Positions 1 through 10,000 of a stretch of 64,000 nucleotides of DNA are shown one piece after another (the stretch's first letter is position 1; every line of letters begins with the position of its first letter). Source of the stretch: CAYQJL01 sp964612295 (GTDB lineage: Bacteria > Eisenbacteria > RBG-16-71-46 > CAIMUX01 > WJJG01); assembly GCA_964612295.1 (NCBI GenBank), contig CAZTDY010000010.1, positions 30,826-94,825 on the forward strand. The letters are read 5' to 3'. The notes under the pieces were generated by a model. The model worked only from the letters and a program-made list of their open reading frames with translations, searched no databases and had not been told where the DNA came from. Position numbers and translations under genes: made by a program.

Positions 1-795
1 GGGGATGTTGCCTCCCGGATGCACCATCGCCCCCGGGAGAAACGCTTTCAGCGAAGAGAAGGGCGCGAGCCAGAGGCTGTGCGTTTGCCAATACGCGGCC
101 ATCCACTGGTTCAGCTCCTCGTGGCGTCCCAGCTGGCTGCTCGAGAAGGCCCAGTACGCGGCCCAGACCGCCAGCGGGATCAGGTGCCACCCGAGGTAGG
201 CGCGCATTTGCCGACCACCGCGCGGGTGGAGGAGGATCAGGACGAGCGAGGTCATGAGCAGCAGGATGCCGACGTGATGGGTGAGGCAGAGCAGCGAGCC
301 CGAGAGCGCGAGCAGAGGGCCGGCCCGGCGTTCACCATGCATCACCCTGCGCGTAGCCTCGATCGTCACCAGGGCAAGCAGAATGATGAGCGTGTAGGAC
401 CGGGCCTGACGGGCATAGAAGACGGCGAAGGAACTGACCGCCATCACCGCCGCCGACCACAGCATGGGCTCGCGCCGTTCGCGCTGCCATCGCCGCAGCA
501 GCAGGGCGACCGCCGCCAGACCGAACATGGCGGCGGGGAACCGTAGGACCGACTCTTGCTCATCCACTTCGGCGAAGAGCTTCTGGATACTGTAGAAGAG
601 TGGGGGCGCATCGTCTTCGCCGATCAGACTGCGCAGCATCTCTCCCCACGGCCGGGAGACGATCTCGGCCGTATAGGCTTCGTCACACCACACCCCCTCG
701 TGCCCCAGCGCGAAGAAACGCAACCCGGCCGCGACGAGCAGCACGGCCACGATCACGAAGACGATCTTCCGCGTATCGGGTGCCGGGCGGCTCAT
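1..795 (-). CDS. GT39/ArnT-like membrane glycosyltransferase, 3' end beyond window
   Basis: I translated this frame by hand: it is open from the ATG at 795 down to base 1, so only the first 265 codons are seen. It begins with a hydrophobic segment (about residues 10-30) followed by VWCDEAYT with an Asp-Glu pair at residues 38-39, the position and form of the catalytic acidic motif of polyprenyl-phosphate-sugar transferases of the GT39/ArnT/PMT type. Several further membrane segments follow (about 88-100, 112-120, 155-190, 205-215). The family moves a sugar from a lipid-phosphate donor to an acceptor on the outer face of the inner membrane. The start overlaps the stop of the methyltransferase by 4 bp (ATGA), so the two are probably translationally coupled, in line with a surface glycan or glycolipid cluster. 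The acceptor cannot be deduced. Confidence 0.8.
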   Translation of the reverse strand, partial: MSRPAPDTRKIVFVIVAVLLVAAGLRFFALGHEGVWCDEAYTAEIVSRPWGEMLRSLIGEDDAPPLFYSIQKLFAEVDEQESVLRFPAAMFGLAAVALLLRRWQRERREPMLWSAAVMAVSSFAVFYARQARSYTLIILLALVTIEATRRVMHGERRAGPLLALSGSLLCLTHHVGILLLMTSLVLILLHPRGGRQMRAYLGWHLIPLAVWAAYWAFSSSQLGRHEELNQWMAAYWQTHSLWLAPFSSLKAFLPGAMVHPGGNIP

Positions 796-1571
796 CCGCG
801 GGGTCTCCTAGCCAGGGCCATGATCGAGAGCCCGGCCGGCGCTCCCGACCAACTTAGGCCGGCTTCGGCGCGCAGGACCACATCCAGGATTCGATTGATC
901 CAGGAGGGGAGCGTGGTGAGATCCGACTTCGAAGAGGACTCGGCCTCCACGGTCGACTGGGCGGCCCCGCCGCGGCCCAGCGCCCGGACCGAACGTACCA
1001 GGGCCAGCGGAGGAAAGAGCACCCAGTTCCAGTAGTGCAGATCGACCGCCTCCAAGCCGGCCCGCTCCAGCTTGGCGGCCACCTCGGAGCGCGTGTATCT
1101 GCGGACCGTATGGATGGCCTCATCGTGGGCCGAGCGCAGCCAGGGGAAAGCCGGGAGGTTGAGCAGGAGCAGCCCGCCCGGTTTAAGGCAGCGCTTCATC
1201 TCGATCATGGCGGCGACATCGTCGGCGACCCCGCGGTGATAGAGCACGTCAGCCGACAGCACCAGATCGAAGCGCGACTCACGCAGGGGGAGCTGGTCGA
1301 CCGAAGCCTGCAGCAAGGAGGGGAGCACCCGCTGGTGCGCGAGTTCCAGAGCCTCGGCGCTGAAGTCGAGCCCTACACACTCGTAGTGCTCGCTGAGAAG
1401 GGCGAGATTCATGCCGGTGCCGCAACCTGCATCCAGACAGCGCGGACGGTTTCCTTGAGAGGGCAGGGCCCCGGCCGCGCCGAGCGTCCGCTCGATCTGG
1501 CGGCGAAGCGCCCGGTACCACCAGTGGCGCTCCTCCAACCGGAACATCTGCCTGTATTCGTGCGGCTCCAT
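792..1571 (-). CDS. Class I SAM-dependent methyltransferase
   Basis: 259 residues. The SAM-binding motif I is clear: CLDAGCGTGMN at about residues 46-55, followed by an acidic residue at the end of strand 2 (VGLDF). Motif post-I/II is represented by FDLVLSADVLYH, and KPGGLLLLNLPA is the usual post-motif of Methyltransf_11/UbiE-like enzymes. A WW pair near the N terminus (EERHWWY) is common in methyltransferases that sit with glycosyltransferases. It lies between an EamA-like carrier and a GT39-like transferase in a minus-strand glycan cluster, so the substrate is plausibly a sugar or a lipid-linked sugar; that is inference. It is separated by 15 bp from the upstream carrier gene and overlaps the downstream gene by 4 bp. 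Confidence 0.85.
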   Translation of the reverse strand: MEPHEYRQMFRLEERHWWYRALRRQIERTLGAAGALPSQGNRPRCLDAGCGTGMNLALLSEHYECVGLDFSAEALELAHQRVLPSLLQASVDQLPLRESRFDLVLSADVLYHRGVADDVAAMIEMKRCLKPGGLLLLNLPAFPWLRSAHDEAIHTVRRYTRSEVAAKLERAGLEAVDLHYWNWVLFPPLALVRSVRALGRGGAAQSTVEAESSSKSDLTTLPSWINRILDVVLRAEAGLSWSGAPAGLSIMALARRPRG

Positions 1572-1586
1572 CAGTCCTGCACCGGA

Positions 1587-1949
1587 TTATGATCGTGAGA
1601 TGAGATAGACCCCCATCACGATCAGGATGGTGCCGATCCACCGGATCGACGGGACCTGCTCCCTGAGAATCATCGGTGCCATGACCAGGGTGATGACGTA
1701 GCCCATCGCAAGCAGTGGGTAAGCCCAGCTCAGGTCGGCACGGGATAGCGCGGCGAGCCAGAACACGGCGCCCACCCCGATGGAGAGGAAGCCGCCGTAC
1801 AGGGGCCAGGTGCGGATCATCTTCGGGACGACCGTACCCATCGAGGACAGCGAGAGAACGCCGACGCGGTCCATCCCCGCCTTGAGCATGAACTCGCCGA
1901 TCGCCGAAAAGCAGACGGCAATTGCGACCAGAACCAAGGGTTTCGACAT
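1587..1949 (-). CDS. Small EamA/SMR-like membrane carrier (ArnE/ArnF-like)
   Basis: I start this gene at the ATG at 1949 (MSKPLVLV), 22 bp after the aminotransferase stop, because the open frame upstream of it overlaps that gene and is not membrane-like. The 120-residue product has four hydrophobic segments (about 3-20, 37-57, 65-87, 96-116) and ends with VIMGVYLISRS. This is the size and topology of small multidrug-resistance/EamA half-transporters such as ArnE/ArnF, which flip lipid-linked sugars. The position between a sugar aminotransferase and a methyltransferase/GT39 pair suggests flipping of an undecaprenyl-linked amino sugar, but the substrate is inferred only from neighbours. Confidence 0.7.
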   Translation of the reverse strand: MSKPLVLVAIAVCFSAIGEFMLKAGMDRVGVLSLSSMGTVVPKMIRTWPLYGGFLSIGVGAVFWLAALSRADLSWAYPLLAMGYVITLVMAPMILREQVPSIRWIGTILIVMGVYLISRS

Positions 1950-1971
1950 CTGTTCCTCCGAGGGCGCGCCG

Positions 1972-3144
1972 TCAATCAGCGACGTCCCGAATCGCCTTGC
2001 CCATGGCATCCGCCACGCGCGACAGATCATTCTCACCCAAGGCCGGGGAGAAAGGAAGACTCAAGGTCTCGGCACACCACGCCTCGGCCTCGGGGAAGCT
2101 TCCGGCCGCGTAGCCGAGGTATCGATACGATTCCTGGTGATGCACGGGCACCGGATAATGGACCTGTGAGCCGATGCCTGCCTCCTGCAGCGCGGCGCGA
2201 ACAGACTCGCGTTTCGCGACCCGCACGACGTAGAGGTGGTAGACATGCCGCTCGTCCGTGGCGCTCGCGATCGAGCGCGGGAGTCTCAGGCCCGGTCCGC
2301 AGAGGGGCTCGAGCAGCGCGTCTAGGCGCAGGGCGAGATCGCGCCGCCGCTGATTCCACATCTCCAGGTGTTCCAGTTTGGCCCCGAGAATGGCCGCCTG
2401 GATTTCGTCGAGCCGGCTGTTGATCCCCACCGTGTCGTGACGGTACCGATCGGTCTGGCCATAGTTGCGCAAGTGCCTGGCCGCTCTGGCCTGCGCGGGG
2501 CCCTTGACCCACAGCGCCCCTCCGTCTCCATAGGCCCCCAGGTTCTTGCTGGGATAGAAGCTGAAGCAGCCGTAGTCGCCCCAGGTGCCGGCGCGGCGGT
2601 CATGCAGAGCGGCGCCGTGGGCCTGAGCGGCATCTTCGATGACGACCAGGTCGTGCTTTCTGGCAATGGCGACGATCTCATCCATCGGAGCGATCCGCCC
2701 GTAGAGATGAACGGGGACGATCGCCCTCGTGTCGGGCCTGATCGCCTCGGCGATCCTGTCCGGATCGATGAGCGCGGTGTCGGGATCCACATCGGCGAAC
2801 ACCGGCCGGGCCCCTGCATCGGTGATGGCGCTCACCGTCGGAACGGCTGTGTTGGGAACCGTGACAACCGTGTCGCCGGCGCCGATCCCGGCGGCGGTCA
2901 GGGCAATCCTGATTGCATCCGTGCCGGAGCCCACACCGACCACTTCGCCGGCGCCCTCACCCAACCAGGTCGCAAAGGCGTTCTCGAAACGCTCCAGCTC
3001 GGGACCCAGGATGAACCACCCCGAGCTCATCACGCGCCCTACGGCCTCCTCGATCTGGACGCGGATGCCGGCGTCGTGTGCCCGAACATCGAAGACCGGC
3101 AGAAGGGGCCGGCCTGCTGGTTGGCTCCCGGAGGGCTCGTTCAT
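1972..3144 (-). CDS. DegT/DnrJ/EryC1/StrS-family sugar aminotransferase
   Basis: 390 residues, the normal length for this PLP-dependent fold type I family. Signature features are VIEDAAQAHGA (about residues 168-178), with the Asp that contacts the pyridine nitrogen, and FSFYPSKNLGAYGDGG (about 194-209), where K200 is the expected PLP-linked lysine. GSGTDA near residue 74 is the phosphate-binding turn. Members transfer an amino group from glutamate to a nucleotide-bound keto-sugar. Its start overlaps the stop of the upstream epimerase by 4 bp, so a dehydratase/epimerase-aminotransferase step followed by methyl and glycosyl transfer is a reasonable reading of this operon. Which amino sugar is made is not visible. 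Confidence 0.9.
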   Translation of the reverse strand: MNEPSGSQPAGRPLLPVFDVRAHDAGIRVQIEEAVGRVMSSGWFILGPELERFENAFATWLGEGAGEVVGVGSGTDAIRIALTAAGIGAGDTVVTVPNTAVPTVSAITDAGARPVFADVDPDTALIDPDRIAEAIRPDTRAIVPVHLYGRIAPMDEIVAIARKHDLVVIEDAAQAHGAALHDRRAGTWGDYGCFSFYPSKNLGAYGDGGALWVKGPAQARAARHLRNYGQTDRYRHDTVGINSRLDEIQAAILGAKLEHLEMWNQRRRDLALRLDALLEPLCGPGLRLPRSIASATDERHVYHLYVVRVAKRESVRAALQEAGIGSQVHYPVPVHHQESYRYLGYAAGSFPEAEAWCAETLSLPFSPALGENDLSRVADAMGKAIRDVAD

Positions 3145-4160
3145 CCTTCGGAGGACTCCTCGTAGTAGTGCCGTTTGTGTTGACGGTAGTATTCGAGCGT
3201 CTGACGGAGGCCGTCCTCGACCGAAACCGCCGGGGCCCAGCCGATCAGACGCTGGATCTTCTCGAAGCTTCCGTAGTAGCTGCCGATGTCGATCCGCTTG
3301 CGCTCGTCGGGGAAGGGGATGATCTCGATCTCCCCGCGGCCGCCGATCTTGATGATCAACTCGGCGACCTCCTTCACCGAGAGAATCTCGGGCGAGCCCA
3401 GGTTGAACACCTCTCCGTGAACGTCGTCGCTCGAACCCGCGGCCAGGAACGCGTCGACGACGTCATCCACGTAGTTGTAGTCGCGAAGCTGACTGCCGTC
3501 TCCATAGACCGCGATCGTCTGCCCCTCGAGAGCCCGGCGAATGAAAACGGACAGGAACCCCTGCCTCGCGTGGGACAACAGCTGGCGGGGACCAAACGTG
3601 TTGGTCAGCCGCAGGCTACAGGTCTTGAGCCCGTACACCCGGTGGTAGAGCAGGTGATACCACTCGGCCGACATCTTGTTGATGCCGTTGACGTCGGTCG
3701 GGTTGTTGGGGTGATCCTCATCCACCGGCAGGCGCAACGGCCGCCCATACTGCTGGCGGGTGCCCGCGTAGCAGATGCGCACCTCGGGATGATGGTGGCG
3801 GCAGATCTCCAAGAGCGTCAGATGGCTGCGGCAGTTGATCTCCAGATCCTGGAGGGGGTCGCGCATGCTGTCGATGTGGCTGACCTGCCCCGCGAGGTTG
3901 AAGATGATCTCCTGTTCGCACAGGACCGGAGTCAAAGCCTCGATGTCGCGCAGATCGATCTCATGGACCGTGACCCGTTCCCGAATGGACGCAACGTTGA
4001 ACCAGTTGGCGCCGCATCCCGGCACCAGGGAATCCACGATGGCCACCTGGGCGCCGCACGCCACGAGGCGGTGCGCAAGATTGCTGCCGATGAAGCCGAG
4101 GCCTCCGGTGACCAGGACACGTCGGCCCTGAAACGCTGATTGCGGCGATGTGGCGCCCAT
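3141..4160 (-). CDS. NAD-dependent epimerase/dehydratase (extended SDR)
   Basis: I chose the ATG at 4160 (MGATSPQS), preceded by GAAACGAGGGA about 10 bp upstream and 23 bp after the GT2 stop. Longer starts would run into the GT2 gene. Product 339 residues. The Rossmann motif VTGGLGFIGSN lies at about residues 16-26, and LRLTNTFGPRQ and GSQLRDYNYVDDVV mark an extended SDR acting on a nucleotide sugar. The usual catalytic YxxxK is not present: the lysine is there in VNGINKMSAEWY but the position four residues before it is Asn rather than Tyr. I recall this VNGINK form from other bacterial epimerase-like proteins, so it may be a subfamily trait. Exact reaction unknown. Confidence 0.85.
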   Translation of the reverse strand: MGATSPQSAFQGRRVLVTGGLGFIGSNLAHRLVACGAQVAIVDSLVPGCGANWFNVASIRERVTVHEIDLRDIEALTPVLCEQEIIFNLAGQVSHIDSMRDPLQDLEINCRSHLTLLEICRHHHPEVRICYAGTRQQYGRPLRLPVDEDHPNNPTDVNGINKMSAEWYHLLYHRVYGLKTCSLRLTNTFGPRQLLSHARQGFLSVFIRRALEGQTIAVYGDGSQLRDYNYVDDVVDAFLAAGSSDDVHGEVFNLGSPEILSVKEVAELIIKIGGRGEIEIIPFPDERKRIDIGSYYGSFEKIQRLIGWAPAVSVEDGLRQTLEYYRQHKRHYYEESSEG

Positions 4161-4183
4161 CGGTGTGGTGCTTCCCTCGTTTC

Positions 4184-4927
4184 CTACCCCTGGGGAGGGT
4201 GAATGGCGTCTTTGCGGACGAACAAACTCCACCAGAGCCCGATCATATTCACAAACACCCTGAACACACGCTGGAAGTTGAAGAATTGCGACTTCCCGTG
4301 CATCCGGTGAAAGTGGTGAACCGGCACCTCGGCGATACGGCCCTCGGTGAGACCGAACTTCGCCATCATCTCGACGCAGATCAGGCCGGAGTCCTCGGTC
4401 AGGTGAATGTGCTCGCCGAAGAACGACCGGCGGATCAGCCGGAAGTCACAATCCACATCCCTGACCGGGATTTGAAACAGCGACTTGACGAAGTGGTGGT
4501 ACACCCGGCCGACCACCGCTCGATACCAGGGATCGCTGCGCTTGATCTTGAACCCATTAACCAGGTCGGCGCCGTTGCGTTCCTGCCAGAGGAGCCTCAG
4601 TTCACGAACATCGTATTGAGCGTCGCCATCGGTGTAGAACACCCACTCCTTGGTGGCGGCCTCGAATCCGCTTCGAAGAGCCCCCCCATAACCGCGGTTC
4701 TTCTCGTGGGTTACATAGCGGAAGTGCGGATACCGTTCGGTCAATTCCTCGAGGATCTCGCCCACGTGGTCCGGGCTGGCGTCATTCACCACCACGACCT
4801 CGTAGTCATCGGTCAGCGTCGCGAGCACACGCGTCACCAGCACCACCATGCTGGCGATCGTTCCCCAGTCGTTGTAGGCGGGGAAGAATACCGTAATCGA
4901 CTCGCTGGACTTCTCTTGCTGACTCAT
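4184..4927 (-). CDS. Family 2 glycosyltransferase (DPM1/GtrB-like)
   Basis: 247 residues with a GT-A fold signature: VFFPAYND at the N terminus, EVVVVNDASPD for nucleotide binding, EKNRGYGGALRSGF typical of dolichol-phosphate mannose synthase and undecaprenyl-phosphate sugar synthases, and the metal-binding D100-G-D102 in YTDGDAQYD. No C-terminal membrane pair is present, only a hydrophobic stretch near residues 222-238, so this is closest to the short GtrB/DPM1-like enzymes. It likely makes a polyprenyl-phosphate sugar donor, which fits the GT39-like enzyme at the end of the same minus-strand cluster that would use such a donor. First gene of the cluster. Confidence 0.88.
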   Translation of the reverse strand: MSQQEKSSESITVFFPAYNDWGTIASMVVLVTRVLATLTDDYEVVVVNDASPDHVGEILEELTERYPHFRYVTHEKNRGYGGALRSGFEAATKEWVFYTDGDAQYDVRELRLLWQERNGADLVNGFKIKRSDPWYRAVVGRVYHHFVKSLFQIPVRDVDCDFRLIRRSFFGEHIHLTEDSGLICVEMMAKFGLTEGRIAEVPVHHFHRMHGKSQFFNFQRVFRVFVNMIGLWWSLFVRKDAIHPPQG

Positions 4928-5239
4928 TCGGCTACCAGATCCTCTCCATACCGAATCGATCGGTTCGATTCTCCCACATTCTTAGCCGTCAGGAACCGGT
5001 CCTGTGGAGAAGTCCTGACGCTAGGGATTCGGGGCGCGGCTGTCAATCCTCGGGGAGAGGAATCTTCAGGGGCGGATCGGGCAACTTGGTGGATTGGCGT
5101 GGGTTGGGACTGGAACTCATATCGGCTGGAATCGTTAGAAAGGCAGAAATGATTTATCGTTGCTGGTGAGCCTGATAGTATGCGCAGACTGCGAATTCGA
5201 TGAGGCTGACCGGTCTGTTTCCATCGGAGGTCTAGAGGT
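4928..5239. other. Intergenic region between divergent genes
   Basis: 312 bp separating the minus-strand glycan cluster from the plus-strand foldase/protease pair. Open frames across it are short and lack any family signal. It must contain the divergent promoters. I do not see a convincing sigma-70 pair; TTATCG (5157-5162) and TAGTAT (5179-5184) with a 16-bp spacer is a weak candidate for the plus strand. An inverted repeat at 4953-4971 is listed separately. Confidence 0.5.
4953..4971. repeat. Inverted repeat upstream of the glycan cluster
   Basis: Perfect 7-bp arms GAATCGA (4953-4959) and TCGATTC (4965-4971) around a 5-base spacer TCGGT, 26 bp upstream of the GT2 start codon. The position suits an operator or a 5' UTR hairpin for the minus-strand cluster; there is no T-tract, so it is not an obvious terminator. 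Confidence 0.4.
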
Positions 5240-7033
5240 ATGCGTAGCGCTTTCATGACGTTGATCCTGTTGGTGCCGGTGCTCTTCCTGGTCGGCTGCG
5301 GCCAGGATCAGCAGGAACCGCAGGAGCGGCAGGATCGGGTGGGACAGCAGGATGATGGCCCGGTCGTTCTGACCGTCGGCGAAACCGAGATCCCTCTCAG
5401 TGCGCTTGAGCGTGCGTTCGAGGAAATCCTGGCCCAGGACGAGGGCTACACGCCCGACAGCACCTCCGCGCGGCGCTTCCTCAACCAGTACGTCCGCAAG
5501 ACACTCATGGAGCAGATCGCGGCGGATTCGGTCAACTTCAACCCGCTCCTCGAGCACCGTGCAACCAGTTACATGGAGAACCTCATGGTGCACCAGATGC
5601 GCTATGAGGCCTACGGACACGCTGCAGACATTCCTGAGGAGGAGATCCGGCGCGTCTGGGAGATGGCGCGCACCCAGTATCGCTACCGGGCCATCGGGTT
5701 TGAAGCCGAAGAAGACGCGATCGAACAACTGGCTCGACTCCGGGACGGCCTCTCTTTCGACGAAATGGCCAAGGAGCTGGTCGGCCCGGACGCCGGTGGT
5801 GACAGCGGCTGGCAGACCACGCTGTCGGCGCCGGAGTCCGTGATCGCCACCCTCGATGATATGAGCCCTGAGGAGATCGGGGGCCCGGTCGAGGCGAAGG
5901 GCATCTGGTATGTCTTCCAGTTCCTGGAGAAGGCGCCCAACCCATCCCTGTACACCTTCGAGGAGAGTATGCAGGGCCTGCGTATCCGGATGGTCCAGGA
6001 TCGGGGAACGCGCCTGGTCCGCGAGTTCAATCAGGGCATCTTCGATAAGTACGAGTATGAGGCGAGAATGGACGAGGTCGAGTGGATCACGGAATTCTTC
6101 CGCGTGGAGACCAAGGACGTTCCGCGCTCCTCGGACCTCAATCTCAAGCCGGGGGAACGGCCCGAGGCCGTCATGCCCGATTGGCAGTCCTGTCCGCTGA
6201 ATGAAGAAGAGCAGAAGGTGATTCTGAGCACCACCACGGTCGATACCGTGCGTGCGTTGCTCTTCCTCGACCACGTGCTCTCGCAGCCCTCGTTCAGTTG
6301 GCCGCGGTTCGATGATCCCCAGCAGACGATCAGCATGCTCAAGCCGCTCGTCCTCGAGCGCCTGAGTCGCGTCGAGGCCTGGGAACGCGAGTATGATCTG
6401 CATCCGGACATCGCCTGGAAAGCTAGTAAGCGCCGCAATCTGATTCTGGTTCGCTACCTCATGAGGCAGAAGATCCGTCCGCGAACGCGACCCACCATGG
6501 CCGAGGTGGAGGTGTTCTACGCCGAGAAGCTGAGGGCCGAAGGGATCGCCGAGGAACGGAGATACAGCCTGATCACAACGCGGTCCGAAGAGGCCGCCGC
6601 CCAGGCGCGGGAGCTCTTTGCTGCCGGGACCCCTATTCAGGAGTTGCTGGTCGCGGTCAAGAAGACCGACCCAACAACGCTCCTCGTAGGGGGGGCTGCG
6701 GGGCGGACCACAACGAGTAGGCCCAACATGAGTGCCCTCGAGACGGAGGTGTTCCGACTCGGGGTGGGTGGGGTGACGGCGGTGCATCCGGTGGCGACCA
6801 CATTCGGCGTCGCCCGTCTGGAGGAGGTGTCCGGTGGAGGTGGTGTGCAGCCGCTCCATGCCGTACTCGAGGATGTTACTAAGGAGTACATGGACATCAA
6901 GGCAGACGAACTCCTGAATATCTATCTGGAAGAACGCAGGCAGATTACCTCGATCAAAATCGATGAAGCGGTGTTTAAGGAAATGGACTTCACTCTGGGG
7001 GGTCAGACGGAGACCGGCGGTGCGGCAAGGTAG
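5240..7033 (+). CDS. SurA/PpiC-type peptidyl-prolyl isomerase lipoprotein
   Basis: 597 residues. The N terminus is a lipoprotein signal: a hydrophobic core then LFLVGC, a textbook lipobox with Leu at -3 and Gly at -1 of Cys20. A Gln/Glu-rich linker follows, then a SurA_N-like helical region (about 45-140) and a parvulin-like segment (about 145-235, with RAIGFEAEEDA, GLSFDEMAKELVG and SGWQTTLSAPESV). A second, more diverged parvulin-like segment lies at about 430-550. The protein probably acts in the periplasm as a chaperone/isomerase for outer-membrane or secreted proteins. It is followed after 29 bp by the secreted C25 protease, which suggests coupled export or folding. Active-site cysteine or histidine residues of classical parvulins are not obvious, so it may act mainly as a chaperone. 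Confidence 0.8.
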   Translation: MRSAFMTLILLVPVLFLVGCGQDQQEPQERQDRVGQQDDGPVVLTVGETEIPLSALERAFEEILAQDEGYTPDSTSARRFLNQYVRKTLMEQIAADSVNFNPLLEHRATSYMENLMVHQMRYEAYGHAADIPEEEIRRVWEMARTQYRYRAIGFEAEEDAIEQLARLRDGLSFDEMAKELVGPDAGGDSGWQTTLSAPESVIATLDDMSPEEIGGPVEAKGIWYVFQFLEKAPNPSLYTFEESMQGLRIRMVQDRGTRLVREFNQGIFDKYEYEARMDEVEWITEFFRVETKDVPRSSDLNLKPGERPEAVMPDWQSCPLNEEEQKVILSTTTVDTVRALLFLDHVLSQPSFSWPRFDDPQQTISMLKPLVLERLSRVEAWEREYDLHPDIAWKASKRRNLILVRYLMRQKIRPRTRPTMAEVEVFYAEKLRAEGIAEERRYSLITTRSEEAAAQARELFAAGTPIQELLVAVKKTDPTTLLVGGAAGRTTTSRPNMSALETEVFRLGVGGVTAVHPVATTFGVARLEEVSGGGGVQPLHAVLEDVTKEYMDIKADELLNIYLEERRQITSIKIDEAVFKEMDFTLGGQTETGGAAR

Positions 7034-7062
7034 CTTGCCGTCCGGCAGCGGAGGAGGCGATT

Positions 7063-10000
7063 ATGATGACCCCCTGGACCAGGACTTTTAGGCCCCGCCT
7101 GAATCTGGGCGGCGGCCGATGGGTGCTCGCCAGTCTTCTACTCTTGCTCTCGATCGGCGCGGGGGCTTTCCCCGGTCAGGCGCAAAGCTCGCCGGAGGAT
7201 GTCGCCGTGCCGACCGCGTTCGTCGTGGCGCAGAGCGACGAGCAGGTCATCTTCGAGGTTCAATTTGGGCCGCCGACACTGACCTCTGCTGGGGAAGGAG
7301 ATTCCTACACCCGGGTCGAGATTCCCGGGCTGAGCTGTCCCTACGATCCGGGCAAGCCGCACCTTCCGATGCACTACATCACGATCGCCCTTCCGCCAGG
7401 GACCGAGGCGCACGCCACGGTCATCGGGGGAACCGAGGAGCATCTGGCCCAAGGCCGTCCCCTGCCGATCGCGACCGAGACCTACCTGCCTCCTTCGGAG
7501 GAGGCCCCCCGATCGGGCGAGGAGCCCTACCAGCATGTCATGGACTATCGCGAGGATGAGACAATCTACGGGGGGACGTCCGTCTATCCCGAGCGGCGGG
7601 CTCAGGCCGATGGGTCGCGCCGGTGGCGGTTCCACAGGATCTCAACGGTGGCGTTGCATCCGGTGCGCTACGATCCGCAGGCCGGTGCGCTCTTCTTCTC
7701 GTCCCGGATGCGCATTCAGGTGCAGTTTGTGCCCACCGGTGGGGATCCTCTTGCGGAAAGAACGCGTCCCTACCTGAAGGCCGAGCCGCGGTGGGAGCCG
7801 ATCTATGAGCGTAAGCTGATCAACTACGAGAGAGCCCGGAGCTACAAGAGGGCGCCGTTCGCCGTCCGTGCGCCGGAAAAGATGCTGCCGGACGAGAGCG
7901 AATTCGAAGTGCGGATTCGGGTTGATTCAACGCGCGTCTATGCCGTCCGCCACGAGGATGTCGAGGCGACGGGCGCCTTCAGCGGAACGCTGGACTGGGA
8001 CGACCTGCGTTTGCTGGTCCGGGACTACGATCCGGAGGAACCGGACGATCCCTTCCAGGAGTGGGAGGTGTCCTTCCGTGCCGAGGACAACGACGAGGAT
8101 GGCCTCTTCGGCACCGGAGACCGGGTCGTTTTCTACGGAGAGGATGCCTGGGACTTCTTCGACCTCCCGCCGGGGGAGAGGCGATATCTCAGACACAATG
8201 TCTACTGGCTGGTGGGGGGCGCCGGTCCCGGGGCTCAAATGGTCACGACGTCGGCCTGGCTTGACGAGGATGTCAGCCAGCCGGTCATGACCTATGAGCG
8301 CACCCAGCACTTCGAACAGGATCGTTACTACATGTCGGTGATGGCCCGCGGAGATCAGCGCGGCCCGCACGGGGTCTACGGTCCCTTCGGCATCCACACC
8401 GATCACTACAACTGGACGCATCCCCATTGGCAGGAGTCGATCTACTACCGGCCGATCAAGGTGGTCTCCGCCGATCTGCCCGAGCTTCTGCTGATTCAGG
8501 ACATCTGCGTCCACCTGCAAGGTCAGGAGGAGTTCGACGGCTACGGCGACCATCACACCCGGCTGTGGATCTCCACCACCAGCCAGCCATTCGACACCAC
8601 CTGGGCGTTTCCGGGCAATCCCTACACCGTGCCGGAGCTCAACGAGCGGACGCTCTGTGTCACCGGAGCCGATGCCGCCGCCACGCCGCTCAGACCCGGA
8701 CGCAACTACTTCAAGTTCTACGTTCCCAAAGAAGGGGACGACATCGACGGCGTCGAGGGCAAGGGTCTCGGCCTCAACTGGGTGGAGATCACCTACTTGG
8801 GACTCACCCGGATGTGGAACCACGAGCTCACCGCGCCTTTCAAGGATTTGGCCGGCACTCAGCAGATCAACATCAGCAAGTGTGAGACGAAGGATATGCT
8901 GGCCTTCGATCTGACCGATCCGCTCACTCCCGCGGTCCTGGGGCTGGCGGATTCCCTCTTCACGGGGGAGGCCGCGCCCTATCAGTTGTCGGTTCAGCTG
9001 GATTTCGGAAGTGAGCCCAGCGCCCGCACGTTGTACTTCGTCGAGCGCGAGGATGTCCCCGAGATCGATCCCCAGTTCATCACCCTGCGCCGCGGCACAA
9101 CGCTGAACGCGTTCACCGGGGAAGACTATGTGGCCATCTATCCTCGCCGGTTCGAGGAGTCGCTCACACCGCTTCTGGATCATCGTGAAGAGGTCAGCGG
9201 GCACAATGTGCTGCGGGCCCCGGTGGAGGATGTGTTCGACACCTACAGCGGCGGCCGGCGGCACCCGTACGCCATCAAGAGCCTCCTGCGCGAGATGTGG
9301 CGGGTGGGCGAGACCCCGCCGGACTACCTCTTCTTGATGGGCGATGCGTCGAACGACATCGCCAGTTATACAATCGAGCTGAGTACCGGGAACGCCGATT
9401 CGAACTACGTGCCGGTCATGACGATTCCAGGGCACGCGTCCACGACCACCGCCTACCAGATCGTCTCGAGCGACCACTGGTTTGTCGACAACCTGACCGG
9501 CGGTTGGGATGACGACATGACCTTCGTGCCGGACATGTTCGTGGCGAGGTTGCCCTGCGGGAACGAGGACGAGGTCGATCTGTCGGTGGAGAAGATCCTC
9601 GACTATGAGCGCGAGGATCATCTCGGCGACTGGCGCGCGCACGTCGTGCTGCATTCAGACGACGCCTTCTCCTCCCGGATCACGGGTCTGGGAGGGGCCG
9701 ACAACTACACGCTGATCAGTTCCGAGTGGATCTTCCTCGACAAGACTCAGCGGTCCTACGACATCATCAGAAGCCATCCGGCTTTCGATCACTATGTCAT
9801 CGATACGGTCTACCAACACTTCGAGATGGACTCGGTGGTCACCCTGGGACGCTGCGTGGTCGATACGACCACCGGGCTCTGCCAGCGCGATGCCGACGGC
9901 AATGTCGAACTGGTTCCCTATCCCACGCCGGTGGACATGACCACGAACTGGGAATACGGATCGACGGTCGTACGTGATCTCCTGCTCGACTACCTTAACC

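Noticed and set aside
5135..6859. A 574-codon open frame on the minus strand under the foldase gene
   Set aside because: It is His/Asp/Leu/Arg-rich without a family signal, opposite to a clear lipoprotein gene; typical antisense shadow in GC-rich DNA.
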